Below the pieces are notes generated by a model that had not been told where the DNA came from, did not search any database, and saw nothing but the letters and a program-made list of their open reading frames with translations. Of a DNA stretch of 64,000 nt, positions 55,845-64,000 are shown piece after piece. Each line of letters opens with the position of its first letter. Position 1 is the first letter of the stretch. Made by a program: the position numbers and the translations under genes. This stretch comes from Rhodoferax sp. (GTDB lineage: Bacteria > Pseudomonadota > Gammaproteobacteria > Burkholderiales > Burkholderiaceae_C), in the NCBI RefSeq assembly GCF_018780565.1, contig NZ_JADMJN010000007.1, positions 62,001-126,000 of the forward strand. The letters are read 5' to 3'.

Positions 55845-58457
55845 CTAGGCGGCTTCGCCTTGCTTGACACGCGCTGCGGCATCCGTGTAGTCCTTCACCT
55901 TGTCAAAGTTCAGGTACTGGTAAATTTTGTCGCTGGCGGCCGTCAGCACGCCCATGTCCGCCATGTACTCTGCCTTGCTGGGGATACGCCCCAGCTTGGA
56001 GCAGATGGCAGCCAGTTCGGCGCTACCCAAGTACACATTGCTGTTCTTGCCCAGACGGTTCGGGAAGTTCCGGGTGGATGTGGAGAACACGGTTGCGCCC
56101 TCTTTCACCTGCGCCTGGTTGCCCATGCACAAGCTGCAACCGGGCATTTCCATGCGCGCACCGGCAGAGCCCAAAACGCCATAGTGACCTTCTTCGGTCA
56201 ACTGCTTGGCATCCATCTTGGTCGGCGGCGCCATCCACAGTTTCACCGGGATATCGCGCTTGTTTTCCAGCAGCTTGGACGCTGCGCGGAAGTGGCCAAT
56301 GTTGGTCATGCAGGAACCAATGAACACTTCGTCGATCTTGGCACCGGCCACGTCGGCCAGTGTTTTCACATCGTCCGGGTCGTTCGGGCAGGCCACAATC
56401 GGCTCATGGATGTCGGCCAGGTCAATCTCGATCACAGCCGCGTATTCAGCGTCCGCATCGCCCTTGAGCAACTGGGGATCGGCCAGCCAGGCTTCCATGG
56501 CCTTGATACGGCGGTTGATGGTGCGCACATCCGAGTAACCCTCGGCAATCATCCACTTCAGCATCGTGATGTTGCTGTTGATGTACTCCTGAATCGGCTC
56601 TTTGTTCAGATGCACGGTGCAACCACCGGCACTGCGCTCGGCAGAAGCGTCGCTCAACTCAAAGGCCTGCTCAACCTTCAGGTCTGGCAATCCTTCAATT
56701 TCCAGAATGCGGCCGGAGAAAATGTTCTTCTTGCCCTGCTTGGCCACAGTCAGCAGACCGGCCTTGATGGCGTACAGCGGAATGGCATTGACCAGATCGC
56801 GCAAGGTGATACCAGGCTGCATCTTGCCTTTGAAACGCACCAACACGCTCTCAGGCATGTCCAAAGGCATGACACCCGTCGCCGCACCAAAAGCGACCAG
56901 ACCGGAACCTGCGGGGAAACTGATACCGATGGGGAAGCGCGTATGGCTGTCGCCGCCCGTACCCACGGTGTCAGGCAGCAGCATGCGGTTCAACCAGCTG
57001 TGAATGATGCCGTCACCCGGACGCAAGGGAATGCCGCCGCGCGTGCTGATGAAGTCAGGCAGCTCGTGGTGCATTTTCACGTCCACCGGCTTCGGATAGG
57101 CCGCTGTGTGACAGAACGACTGCATCACCAGGTCGGCACTAAAACCCAGGCACGCCAGATCCTTCAGTTCGTCGCGGGTCATCGGGCCGGTGGTGTCTTG
57201 AGAACCCACGCTGGTCATCTTGGGTTCGCAATACGTACCGGGGCGAACGCCCTGCTGGTTGCCGGCAACCAATGGCAAACCACATGCGCGACCCACCATT
57301 TTTTGCGCCAGTGTGAAACCTTTTTTCGTATCCACAGGATTCTGCGGCAAACGGAACAACGTGCTCACGGGCAGACCCAGCGCTTCGCGCGCCTTGGCGG
57401 TCAAACCGCGGCCAATAATCAAGGGAATACGGCCACCCGCACGCACCTCATCAAACAGCACATCGCTCTTGACTTTGAACTCGGCAATGGTCTGGCCGTC
57501 TTTCAATGCTTTGCCTTCATAGGGACGCAGTTCCACCACGTCGCCCATGTTCATCTTGCTCACGTCCAGTTCGATGGGCAGGGCGCCGGAGTCTTCCATG
57601 GTGTTGTAGAAGATCGGAGCGATCTTGCCACCCAGGCATACACCGCCAAAGCGCTTGTTGGGCACAAACGGAATGTCCTCGCCCGTGAACCACAGCACCG
57701 AGTTGGTGGCTGACTTGCGCGAAGAACCGGTACCGACCACGTCACCGACGTAGGCCACCAGATTGCCCTTGGCCCGCAGACCTTCGAGGAATTTCACAGG
57801 ACCACGCTTGCCATCTTCTTCAGGAACGACGCCAGGACGTGCATTCTTGTGCATGGCCAATGCGTGCATCGGGATATCAGGACGGCTGAAAGCGTCAGGC
57901 GCGGGTGACAGGTCATCCGTGTTGATCTCGCCTTCCACTTTGAAAACAGTGAGTGTGATCGACTTCGGCACTTCGGGACGCGAGGTAAACCACTCGGCGT
58001 CGGCCCAGCTTTGCAGCACGGCTTTGGCTTGCGCGTTGCCTTTTTCGGCCTTTTCCTGGACATCATGAAACTGATCGAACATCAGCAGGGTCTTTTTGAG
58101 TCCGTTGGCTGCGACCTGCGCAACCGGGCCGTCAGCGTCAAGCAAATCAACCAGGGGGCTGATGTTGTAACCACCCAGCATGGTGCCAAGCAACTCTGTT
58201 GCCTTCTCACGCGAGATCAGCGAGCATTTTTCGGTGCCATGGGCCACAGCAGCCAGATAAGACGCCTTGACCTTGGCCGCATCGTCCACGCCCGCCGGAA
58301 CGCGGTGGGTGATCAAGTCGACCAGCGTCGCCTCTTCCCCTTGGGGTGGATTCTTCAGCAGTTCGATCAACTCACCCGTCTGCTTGGCAGACAAAGGCAA
58401 GGGGGGGATGCCAAGAGCGGCGCGCTCGGCGACGTGGGCACGGTAGGTTTGTAACAT
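55845..58457 (-). CDS. acnB: Aconitate hydratase B
   Basis: 870 aa from ATG 58457, which has GGAG seven bases upstream. HEAT-like N-terminal domain, swivel domain with [20 protein letters not shown], then catalytic domains. Fe-S ligands are in [15 protein letters not shown] and [14 protein letters not shown]. It interconverts citrate and isocitrate and, in this group, may also act on 2-methylaconitate. It lies upstream of a terminator at 55764. Confidence 0.97.
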   Translation of the reverse strand: MLQTYRAHVAERAALGIPPLPLSAKQTGELIELLKNPPQGEEATLVDLITHRVPAGVDDAAKVKASYLAAVAHGTEKCSLISREKATELLGTMLGGYNISPLVDLLDADGPVAQVAANGLKKTLLMFDQFHDVQEKAEKGNAQAKAVLQSWADAEWFTSRPEVPKSITLTVFKVEGEINTDDLSPAPDAFSRPDIPMHALAMHKNARPGVVPEEDGKRGPVKFLEGLRAKGNLVAYVGDVVGTGSSRKSATNSVLWFTGEDIPFVPNKRFGGVCLGGKIAPIFYNTMEDSGALPIELDVSKMNMGDVVELRPYEGKALKDGQTIAEFKVKSDVLFDEVRAGGRIPLIIGRGLTAKAREALGLPVSTLFRLPQNPVDTKKGFTLAQKMVGRACGLPLVAGNQQGVRPGTYCEPKMTSVGSQDTTGPMTRDELKDLACLGFSADLVMQSFCHTAAYPKPVDVKMHHELPDFISTRGGIPLRPGDGIIHSWLNRMLLPDTVGTGGDSHTRFPIGISFPAGSGLVAFGAATGVMPLDMPESVLVRFKGKMQPGITLRDLVNAIPLYAIKAGLLTVAKQGKKNIFSGRILEIEGLPDLKVEQAFELSDASAERSAGGCTVHLNKEPIQEYINSNITMLKWMIAEGYSDVRTINRRIKAMEAWLADPQLLKGDADAEYAAVIEIDLADIHEPIVACPNDPDDVKTLADVAGAKIDEVFIGSCMTNIGHFRAASKLLENKRDIPVKLWMAPPTKMDAKQLTEEGHYGVLGSAGARMEMPGCSLCMGNQAQVKEGATVFSTSTRNFPNRLGKNSNVYLGSAELAAICSKLGRIPSKAEYMADMGVLTAASDKIYQYLNFDKVKDYTDAAARVKQGEAA

Positions 58458-58515
58458 GGTCAACTCCTTCTTAATCAACAAAATGGTTTCAGCCCTCGTC
58501 AAAAGGACTTAATTA

Positions 58516-58532
58516 GCTATCTATTTAATAGC
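58516..58532. repeat. Dispersed 17-bp inverted repeat, copy f (at a gene's stop codon)
   Basis: GCTAT-N7-ATAGC. On the minus strand it supplies codons A-I-K and the stop TAG of the gene that starts at 58943. Confidence 0.7.
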
Positions 58533-58943
58533 GACCTCAGTAGGTGCATCAAGCACGCTGGGTGGCGGATTCCTGCTCAACGCCAACGCGGTGATGGCCT
58601 GATCCGGGCTCACGCAGGCATCAGCCAGGCGCTTGCCCAGCTTCTGGTTCATCAGCATGGACTTGTTGGCAAGCTGCAGCCAGACTGCGCCGGCCTGACG
58701 ATCTTCCAGACGGATAGCGCCAGTTGTGGTTTCAACCGGAACCATGCGGTATTTTTGATTGGCGATATGAACATCGAAATGACCCGGTGCTTTGGCGTCT
58801 GCTTTCACAGTCACAAAGGCACCCAGTTCGCAGGGCAACCGTCCCTGGTGCACGCGCTGGGCAATGGCAAGCTCGGCCGGCGTCTGCGCCAGCAAGCTGA
58901 AAGACACGGCAGAAAAGAAAACAGATACCAGCAGCTTTTTCAT
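58521..58943 (-). CDS. Exported hypothetical protein upstream of acnB
   Basis: 140 aa from ATG 58943 with AAGGA eight bases upstream. A signal peptide MKKLLVSVFFSAVSFSLLAQ precedes a small domain with LPCELGAFVTVKADAKAPGHFDV and IRLEDRQAGAVWLQLANKSML. Two cysteines in the mature part could form a disulfide. Similar short periplasmic proteins sit next to acnB in this group; function unknown. The stop codon lies in a repeat copy. Confidence 0.75.
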   Translation of the reverse strand: MKKLLVSVFFSAVSFSLLAQTPAELAIAQRVHQGRLPCELGAFVTVKADAKAPGHFDVHIANQKYRMVPVETTTGAIRLEDRQAGAVWLQLANKSMLMNQKLGKRLADACVSPDQAITALALSRNPPPSVLDAPTEVAIK

Positions 58944-58978
58944 CGTTCGCATCCTTAGTGAGTGGATTGGGTCAAGAA

Positions 58979-60040
58979 TCACGCCGAAAAATAGGCCCGG
59001 ACCTCGTCAGGAAGACGTCGTCCGGTTTGATGCGCCCGCTCCAGCACATGCCAAAAGTAGCGGTAACTGGCGCGATCGTGCAATTTTCCATCATAAGAGA
59101 TGGGGGCCCAATCGGCCTGCCCCGCCCGCACCATGATATTCGCTGCCAGGTCAATTTCAGAAGCTGCCGGTGCGAAAGCCTCCAGAATCGGCCTGATCTG
59201 GGCCGGGTGAATGCTCCACATGCGGGTATAGCCCAAGCTGCGCGAAGCCCGCGTGGCAGCCTGTTGCACGGCAATCGCATCACTGATCTCAGTCACCACA
59301 CAGTGGGCAGGCACCTTGCCGTGTGCATGGCATGCCGAGGCAATCTCCAGCTTGGCACGAACGACAAGCGGGTGGCTGAACTGATCCGGTCGATCGGCAT
59401 CCTGACCTGCATGCATGCCCATCGCACTGGAAGGAATCGCACCACCATGGCTCGAAACGAAATCCATCAAGCCGAAGCTCAAGGACTGCACCCTGGGATG
59501 CGCCGCAATGTCAAAAGCACGGTGCACCGCCGCGGGCGACTCGATCAGCACATGCAGGGGCAAGGCATCCTTTCGCCCGGACCTGGCAGCCGCCTGATCC
59601 ACCAGATGCACCGCGCGCTCAACGTCGGCAACCGTTTCCACCTTGGGAATCATCACATGGCACAGTGCAGCTGCCGCACCACCCACAATGATGTCCAGAT
59701 CCTGCTCGAACGCCGGGTGATCCACGGCATGGACCCGCGCCGCAACCCGGGACACAACACCGGATGCTACATTATGAATAGCAGCATGCGCTTGATTGGC
59801 GAGGGCCACCACCATATTTGCATGGTCAAACTCACCGCCAACGGGCGCGCCATCCTCGCAGTCCAGCGTGACATCGAACACGCAGGCGCCAAACTCCTGC
59901 GACATTTCTGCCTGCAGAGCCAGACTCTTGATCATCCGGGCCTCCACGCCGCTGTAATGATCACACACCGGCAAAAAAGCCGATGCCGCCTGTGCGCCCA
60001 GGAGAACATCGCGGGGGTGTTGCCCCCCCGCGTTTGCCAT
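58979..60040 (-). CDS. HpcH/HpaI aldolase / citrate lyase beta-like protein (CoA ester lyase)
   Basis: 353 aa from ATG 60040; an earlier in-frame start at 60103 gives an Ala/Ser-rich leader. CDHYSGVEARMIKSLALQAEM, TLDCEDGAPVG, MIPKVETVADVERAV, LIESPAAVHRAF and MWSIHPAQI are typical of citrate lyase beta/malyl-CoA lyase relatives. It may cleave malyl-CoA or citramalyl-CoA type esters. Placed between acnB and mdh, as in other Burkholderiales TCA-cycle clusters. Holds repeat copy g (59766-59782). Confidence 0.85.
   Translation of the reverse strand: MANAGGQHPRDVLLGAQAASAFLPVCDHYSGVEARMIKSLALQAEMSQEFGACVFDVTLDCEDGAPVGGEFDHANMVVALANQAHAAIHNVASGVVSRVAARVHAVDHPAFEQDLDIIVGGAAAALCHVMIPKVETVADVERAVHLVDQAAARSGRKDALPLHVLIESPAAVHRAFDIAAHPRVQSLSFGLMDFVSSHGGAIPSSAMGMHAGQDADRPDQFSHPLVVRAKLEIASACHAHGKVPAHCVVTEISDAIAVQQAATRASRSLGYTRMWSIHPAQIRPILEAFAPAASEIDLAANIMVRAGQADWAPISYDGKLHDRASYRYFWHVLERAHQTGRRLPDEVRAYFSA
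59766..59782. repeat. Dispersed 17-bp inverted repeat, copy g (inside CoA ester lyase gene)
   Basis: GCTAC-N7-ATAGC (outer stem one mismatch), encoding A-I-H-N-V-A on the minus strand. Confidence 0.65.
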
Positions 60041-60116
60041 GGCATGCGCTACGCCGCCAGCCGAAGAGGCTGTGCCTGCTTGGGACGACCCAGCGCTGCG
60101 CACGACTTGGCTTGAC

Positions 60117-61103
60117 TTACAGCAGATGGGCGACGCCGGCTTGCTCGTCCTGCAATTCCTTCAAGGTCTTGTTGATGCATTCCTGGCTGAACGCATCGAT
60201 CGGCAGATCCTGAACCACCTTGTATTCGCCGCCTTCGCAGGTCACGGCAAAACCGAACATGGTGTCCTTGGGGATACCGTACTGGCCATCCGAGGGGATA
60301 CCCATGGTGACCCACTTGCCGTTGGTGCCCAGGGCCCAGTCGCGCATGTGGTCGATAGCGGCGTTGGCCGCGGATGCAGCGGACGACACGCCACGGGCAG
60401 CGATGATGGCTGCGCCACGTTTGCCGACGGTGGGCAGGAACACGTTGGCGTTCCAGTCCTGGTCATTGATCATGTCCTTGACGCTTTGGCCCTTGATGGT
60501 GGCGAAGCGGTAGTCAGCGTACATGGTGGGCGAGTGGTTGCCCCACACGGTCATTTTTTCGATGTCCGCCACGGCCTTGCCGGTCTTGTCGGCCAACTGG
60601 CTCAAGGCGCGGTTGTGGTCCAGGCGCAGCATGGCGGTGAAATTCTTGCGTGGCAGATCAGGCGCGCTCTTCATGGCGATGTAGGCATTGGTGTTGGCAG
60701 GGTTGCCGACCACCAGCACCTTGACATTGCGGCTGGCCACGGCGTTGAGCGCCTTGCCCTGCGCAGTAAAGATCTCGGCATTAACCGCCAACAACTCGGC
60801 ACGTTCCATGCCGGGGCCACGGGGACGCGAACCGATCAACAAGGCGTAGTCCACGTCCTTGAATGCAGTCAAGGGGTCGCTGTGCGCTTCAATGCCCACC
60901 AGCAGGGGGAAGGCGCAATCCTGCAATTCCATGATCACGCCTTGCAGGGCTTGCTGGGCCTTTTCAACGGGTACTTCCAGCAGGCTCAGCACCACAGGCT
61001 GATCTTTGCCCAACATTTCGCCAGAGGCGATGCGAAACAGAATGGCATATCCAATTTGACCAGCTGCGCCAGTAACGGCAACGCGGACAGGCTTTTTGCT
61101 CAT
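60117..61103 (-). CDS. mdh: Malate dehydrogenase
   Basis: 328 aa from ATG 61103. [22 protein letters not shown] (NAD site), [32 protein letters not shown] and catalytic [11 protein letters not shown]. It oxidises malate to oxaloacetate. The gene is 146 bp from divergent gntR with a 12-bp palindrome between them. Confidence 0.97.
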   Translation of the reverse strand: MSKKPVRVAVTGAAGQIGYAILFRIASGEMLGKDQPVVLSLLEVPVEKAQQALQGVIMELQDCAFPLLVGIEAHSDPLTAFKDVDYALLIGSRPRGPGMERAELLAVNAEIFTAQGKALNAVASRNVKVLVVGNPANTNAYIAMKSAPDLPRKNFTAMLRLDHNRALSQLADKTGKAVADIEKMTVWGNHSPTMYADYRFATIKGQSVKDMINDQDWNANVFLPTVGKRGAAIIAARGVSSAASAANAAIDHMRDWALGTNGKWVTMGIPSDGQYGIPKDTMFGFAVTCEGGEYKVVQDLPIDAFSQECINKTLKELQDEQAGVAHLL

Positions 61104-61225
61104 GGTAAGAACTCCAGAAGTGTTGTGAAACGAGTACTGGTGGATGCCCAAACGGGTTGCCTGAGCCCCACAGAATGCGCGCCGAGTTTACTCTGGAAAA
61201 CCCTGAGTCGTCAATTTGTCTTATG

Positions 61226-61237
61226 TCTTATATAAGA
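61226..61237. promoter_or_regulatory. Perfect 12-bp palindrome TCTTATATAAGA between mdh and gntR
   Basis: The site is 11 bp upstream of the gntR start and 122 bp from the mdh start. It has the size and symmetry of a GntR-family operator, so autoregulation of gntR (and of mdh) is inferred. No second copy was found before sdhC. Confidence 0.5.
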
Positions 61238-61248
61238 TATGATTGCGC

Positions 61249-62085
61249 ATGGCCCCAACACTTGTGTGGGATCGAGCACTCATGCAGCAACTACCATTTT
61301 CTTCAGCCGAAAACGCCTCTGCAAGCACCGACGCCGGTTCTTTTGCTGCGGCGCCCACGACGCCTGCGTTCAGCCCCCTGTACCAGCAGATCAAGGGCCT
61401 GATGCTGAACAGCCTGCGTCTGGGCGAATGGAAGCCGGGTGAGGCCATCCCCAGCGAGATGGAGCTTGCCGCACGTTTTCGCGTTAGCCAGGGCACGGTG
61501 CGCAAGGCCATTGACGAGCTGGCCGCCGAAAACCTGCTGGTGCGCCGCCAGGGCAAAGGGACTTTTGTAGCCACCCATGCCGAGCAGCATGTGCAGTACC
61601 GCTTTCTGAAGCTGATTCCCGACAACGGCGACATCAACAGCGAAGGTCCGGCTCAGCGCCAGATCATTGACTGCAAACGCCTGCGCGCCTCGGCCGATGT
61701 GGCGCGCGCACTGGCGCTGCGAACCGGCGACCCCGTGTTACAGGTCCGCCGCGTCCTGTCCTTTGCCGACAAACCCACCATTCTGGAAGACCTCTGGTTG
61801 CCGGGCGGTCCGTTCAAAGGCCTGACTGCCGAGCGCCTGAGCAACTACCACGGCCCCATGTATGCCCTGTTTGAAACCGAATTCGGTGTCCGCATGGTCC
61901 GGGCTGAGGAGAAAATTCGGGCCCTGCTTCCGGATCCAGTGCAAAGTTCGCTATTAAAAATAGAGCAAAATACACCGCTTTTAAGCGTCGAGCGTATTGC
62001 TTACACCTACAACGATGCGCCCATGGAGTTGCGTCGCGGCCTTTACTTGACCGACACCCATTACTACCGAAACGAGTTAAGCTAA
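61249..62085 (+). CDS. GntR family regulator, HutC/UTRA type
   Basis: 278 aa from ATG 61249 (ATG 61282 also possible). Winged helix about 38-108: PLYQQIKGLMLNSLRLGEW, IPSEMELAARFRVSQGTVRKAIDEL, NLLVRRQGKGTFV. UTRA effector domain about 120-275 (RRVLSFADKPTILEDLWLPG). Divergent from mdh and just upstream of sdhCDA, so a TCA-cycle regulator role is likely. Near its 3' end is a near-match to the 17-bp repeat (61950-61966). Confidence 0.9.
   Translation: MAPTLVWDRALMQQLPFSSAENASASTDAGSFAAAPTTPAFSPLYQQIKGLMLNSLRLGEWKPGEAIPSEMELAARFRVSQGTVRKAIDELAAENLLVRRQGKGTFVATHAEQHVQYRFLKLIPDNGDINSEGPAQRQIIDCKRLRASADVARALALRTGDPVLQVRRVLSFADKPTILEDLWLPGGPFKGLTAERLSNYHGPMYALFETEFGVRMVRAEEKIRALLPDPVQSSLLKIEQNTPLLSVERIAYTYNDAPMELRRGLYLTDTHYYRNELS
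61950..61966. repeat. Dispersed 17-bp inverted repeat, copy h (one mismatch; inside gntR)
   Basis: GCTAT-N7-AGAGC; the last half site has G in place of T. Confidence 0.5.
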
Positions 62086-62225
62086 AACCCATCCACCCAC
62101 CGGACGCAAAACCAAGAAGTTGATTTAATTTTGAATCTTTTGTGTCAACTTGCTGCAGTGCAATAGAATTTTGCCCTGGCAGCCTTGCAAAATTACAAAG
62201 CAGTTACATCCACGAAAGCCTACCC

Positions 62226-62672
62226 ATGACCGAGCTTGTTACCCCCTCCCGAAAAAAGCGGCCTGAGTTTCGCAACATCAACGCCTTCAAAGATCTGCCC
62301 GGCTACCGCTGGCCGCTTGCGGCCCTGGTGTCCGGCATGCACCGCGCCAGCGGCCTGATCATGTTTCTCTTGCTGCCCTTCATCATCTGGATGTTTGATA
62401 GCTCACTCTCTTCAGAAATTTCCTTTGGAAAATTCAAGGCTGCGTTCAACGTGGGCATGCTGGGACTGCCCGGTGCGATCTGGAAACTGGTCGCTCTGGC
62501 CTTGATCTGGGCCTACCTGCACCATTTCATTGCAGGTATCCGCCACCTGTGGATGGACACCCATCACCATGCCGTCAGCAAAGAGTTCGGCAAGTCATCA
62601 GCAGTGGTGACGCTCGTTTTGAGCATCGGCCTGACGATCATTCTGGGCGCCAAGCTGTTTGGCCTTTATTAA
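62226..62672 (+). CDS. sdhC: Succinate dehydrogenase cytochrome b556 subunit
   Basis: 148 aa from ATG 62226; upstream codons are untranslated leader. Three TM helices; MHRASGLIMFLLLPF and the haem-side YLHHFIAGIRHLWMDTHH. Anchors SdhAB and carries haem b with SdhD. First gene of the operon, with a possible promoter TTGTGT (62140-62145) and TAGAAT (62164-62169), spacer 18 bp. Confidence 0.94.
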   Translation: MTELVTPSRKKRPEFRNINAFKDLPGYRWPLAALVSGMHRASGLIMFLLLPFIIWMFDSSLSSEISFGKFKAAFNVGMLGLPGAIWKLVALALIWAYLHHFIAGIRHLWMDTHHHAVSKEFGKSSAVVTLVLSIGLTIILGAKLFGLY

Positions 62673-62699
62673 TCATTCTTTCGGACCAGGAAACAAATC

Positions 62700-63065
62700 A
62701 TGTCTGTCAACTACGGTTCCAAGCGCCTTGTTGTAGGTGCACATTACGGTCTGCGTGACTGGCTCGGCCAGCGCGTCACCGCCACGCTGATGGCTCTCTT
62801 TACGGTGCTGGTGCTGGCACAAGTCATTTTCAGCAAGGGCCCCGTCGGCTACGACCAGTGGGCCGGCATTTTTTCCCCCCAGTGGATGAAGGCCCTGACC
62901 TTCGCGGTCATCGTTGCCCTGCTGTACCACGTGTGGGTTGGCATGCGGGAAATCTGGATGGACTACATCCCGGCCGCATGGATGCGCCTTTGCCTGCAGT
63001 CATTCACCCTGGTCTGGCTGGTCGCCTGCGCTGGTTGGGCCATTCAAGTTCTGTGGCGCATCTAA
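62700..63065 (+). CDS. sdhD: Succinate dehydrogenase membrane anchor subunit
   Basis: 121 aa, three TM helices: GLRDWLGQRVTATLMALFTVL, ALTFAVIVALLYHVWVGMREIWMDYI and LVWLVACAGWAIQVLW. AGGAA lies eight bases before the start. Completes the haem- and quinone-binding anchor with SdhC. Confidence 0.94.
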   Translation: MSVNYGSKRLVVGAHYGLRDWLGQRVTATLMALFTVLVLAQVIFSKGPVGYDQWAGIFSPQWMKALTFAVIVALLYHVWVGMREIWMDYIPAAWMRLCLQSFTLVWLVACAGWAIQVLWRI

Positions 63066-63134
63066 AGCACCATCCAACAAGACTTTTTCAAGCCAATTTC
63101 AGTCCACTACGGCTACCGACACACCCAAATAATC

Positions 63135-64000
63135 ATGACCGCAACATCCAAACTCCCCAAGCGCAAATTTGACGTTGTTATCGTCGGTGCCGGTGGCTCC
63201 GGCATGCGCGCTTCACTGCAACTGGCCCGCGCCGGCCTGAACGTGGCTGTGCTTTCCAAAGTGTTCCCGACCCGCTCCCACACCGTTGCAGCGCAAGGCG
63301 GCATTGGTGCCTCCCTGGGCAACATGTCGGAAGACAACTGGCACTATCACTTCTATGACACCGTCAAGGGTTCCGACTGGCTCGGCGACCAGGACGCGAT
63401 TGAGTACATGTGCCGTGAAGCGCCCAAGGTCGTGTACGACCTGGAGCACATGGGCATGCCGTTTGACCGCAACCCGGACGGCACGATTTACCAGCGGCCC
63501 TTCGGTGGCCATACCGCCAACTACGGCGAAAAACCAGTGCAACGCGCTTGCGCTGCGGCCGACCGTACTGGCCACGCCATGTTGCACACGCTGTACCAGC
63601 AAAACGTCAAGGAAAAAACCAGCTTTTTCGTCGAATGGCTGGCAATGGACCTGATCCGTGACGCCGATGGCGATGTGGTGGGCGTGACGGCACTGGAAAT
63701 GGAAACCGGTGACGTGCATATCTTTGAAGCCAAAACTACCCTGCTGGCTACAGGCGGAGCCGGTCGCATCTTTGCCGCATCGACCAATGCGTTTATCAAC
63801 ACCGGTGACGGTTTGGGCATGGCTGCGCGCGCGGGCATTCCGCTGGAAGACATGGAATTCTGGCAATTCCACCCCACCGGCGTGCACGGCGCTGGCGTGC
63901 TGCTGACCGAAGGTTGCCGTGGCGAAGGCGCGATTCTGCGCAACTGCAATGGCGAGCGCTTCATGGAGCGGTACGCTCCGGCGTACAAGGATCTGGCTCC
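63135..64000 (+). CDS. sdhA: Succinate dehydrogenase flavoprotein subunit (3' end beyond window)
   Basis: 288 codons seen from ATG 63135, of about 590 expected. [17 protein letters not shown] (FAD), [20 protein letters not shown] with the His for covalent FAD attachment, and [25 protein letters not shown]. It oxidises succinate to fumarate. No frame break in the visible part. Confidence 0.96.
   Translation, partial: MTATSKLPKRKFDVVIVGAGGSGMRASLQLARAGLNVAVLSKVFPTRSHTVAAQGGIGASLGNMSEDNWHYHFYDTVKGSDWLGDQDAIEYMCREAPKVVYDLEHMGMPFDRNPDGTIYQRPFGGHTANYGEKPVQRACAAADRTGHAMLHTLYQQNVKEKTSFFVEWLAMDLIRDADGDVVGVTALEMETGDVHIFEAKTTLLATGGAGRIFAASTNAFINTGDGLGMAARAGIPLEDMEFWQFHPTGVHGAGVLLTEGCRGEGAILRNCNGERFMERYAPAYKDLA

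Noticed and set aside
55695..57713. 672-aa frame on the plus strand
   Set aside because: It is antisense to acnB, with no domain or ribosome site; a high-GC shadow frame.
58958..60115. 385-aa plus-strand frame
   Set aside because: Antisense to the CoA ester lyase gene; composition and lack of motifs mark a shadow frame.
60039..61235. 398-aa plus-strand frame
   Set aside because: Antisense to mdh, whose catalytic motifs are intact on the other strand.

Overview
The window reads as chromosomal DNA of a betaproteobacterium of the Burkholderiales, most likely family Comamonadaceae (Rhodoferax/Polaromonas/Variovorax-like). This rests on a high-GC core, on neighbourhoods typical of that group (xseB-ispA-dxs next to a Rieske oxygenase; citrate-lyase-like gene-mdh-gntR-sdhCDA; rpsP-rimM-trmD-rplS) and on a complete aerobic benzoyl-CoA (box) cluster. 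No species can be assigned from sequence reading alone.

Layout. 1-6.0 kb: 5' end of nnrS divergent from an NsrR-type NO sensor gene, an EgtB/SenA-like iron enzyme, and a complete tripartite (TRAP) 2-oxoacid/organic acid transporter whose membrane genes converge on the binding-protein gene across a shared terminator. 6.2-9.3 kb: isoprenoid genes dxs and ispA with xseB. 9.6-17.3 kb: Rieske oxygenase, DMT exporter, sulfurtransferase, CHASE/PAS histidine kinase, ZIP metal transporter and diguanylate cyclase. 17.3-25.4 kb: polA, DUF2782 protein, homoserine kinase, a BPSS1780-type membrane protein, a FecR-domain protein and a UvrD-type helicase. 25.5-34.4 kb: box cluster, with bclA and boxD on the minus strand and boxR, boxC, boxB, boxA on the plus strand. 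Together these genes activate benzoate to benzoyl-CoA, epoxidise it, open the ring and oxidise the semialdehyde. TGCA-N6-TGCA boxes overlap candidate promoters on both sides of boxR.

35.4-39.5 kb: a compact integrated element of about 4.07 kb inserted in the 3' half of tRNA-Lys(CTT), bounded by a perfect 47-bp direct repeat. It carries an overlapping minus-strand set rep (HUH-type rolling-circle initiator), xis-like HTH and tyrosine integrase. It also carries a two-TM membrane protein of unknown function, seven perfect TTCTCAG tandem repeats and a 71-aa orphan. The gene order and tRNA target recall actinomycete AICEs (pSAM2 type), but no transfer gene is visible. This is the most interesting part of the window.

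39.8-64 kb: LysR regulator divergent from an alpha/beta hydrolase, a secreted hypothetical, an RhlE-like RNA helicase, orn, an M48 protease, phhB, rsgA, hisC, a CobD/CbiB-like protein, a CoA-type Nudix hydrolase, the rpsP-rimM-trmD-rplS operon, a TM2 protein, a DUF47-PiT phosphate uptake pair, a DUF486 protein, and a TCA-cycle block (acnB, citrate-lyase-like gene, mdh, gntR, sdhC, sdhD, partial sdhA).

A second observation at window scale is a dispersed 17-bp inverted repeat, GCTAY-N7-RTAGC. It occurs seven times exactly and once with one mismatch, mostly inside reading frames; the expectation by chance is about 0.24 copies.
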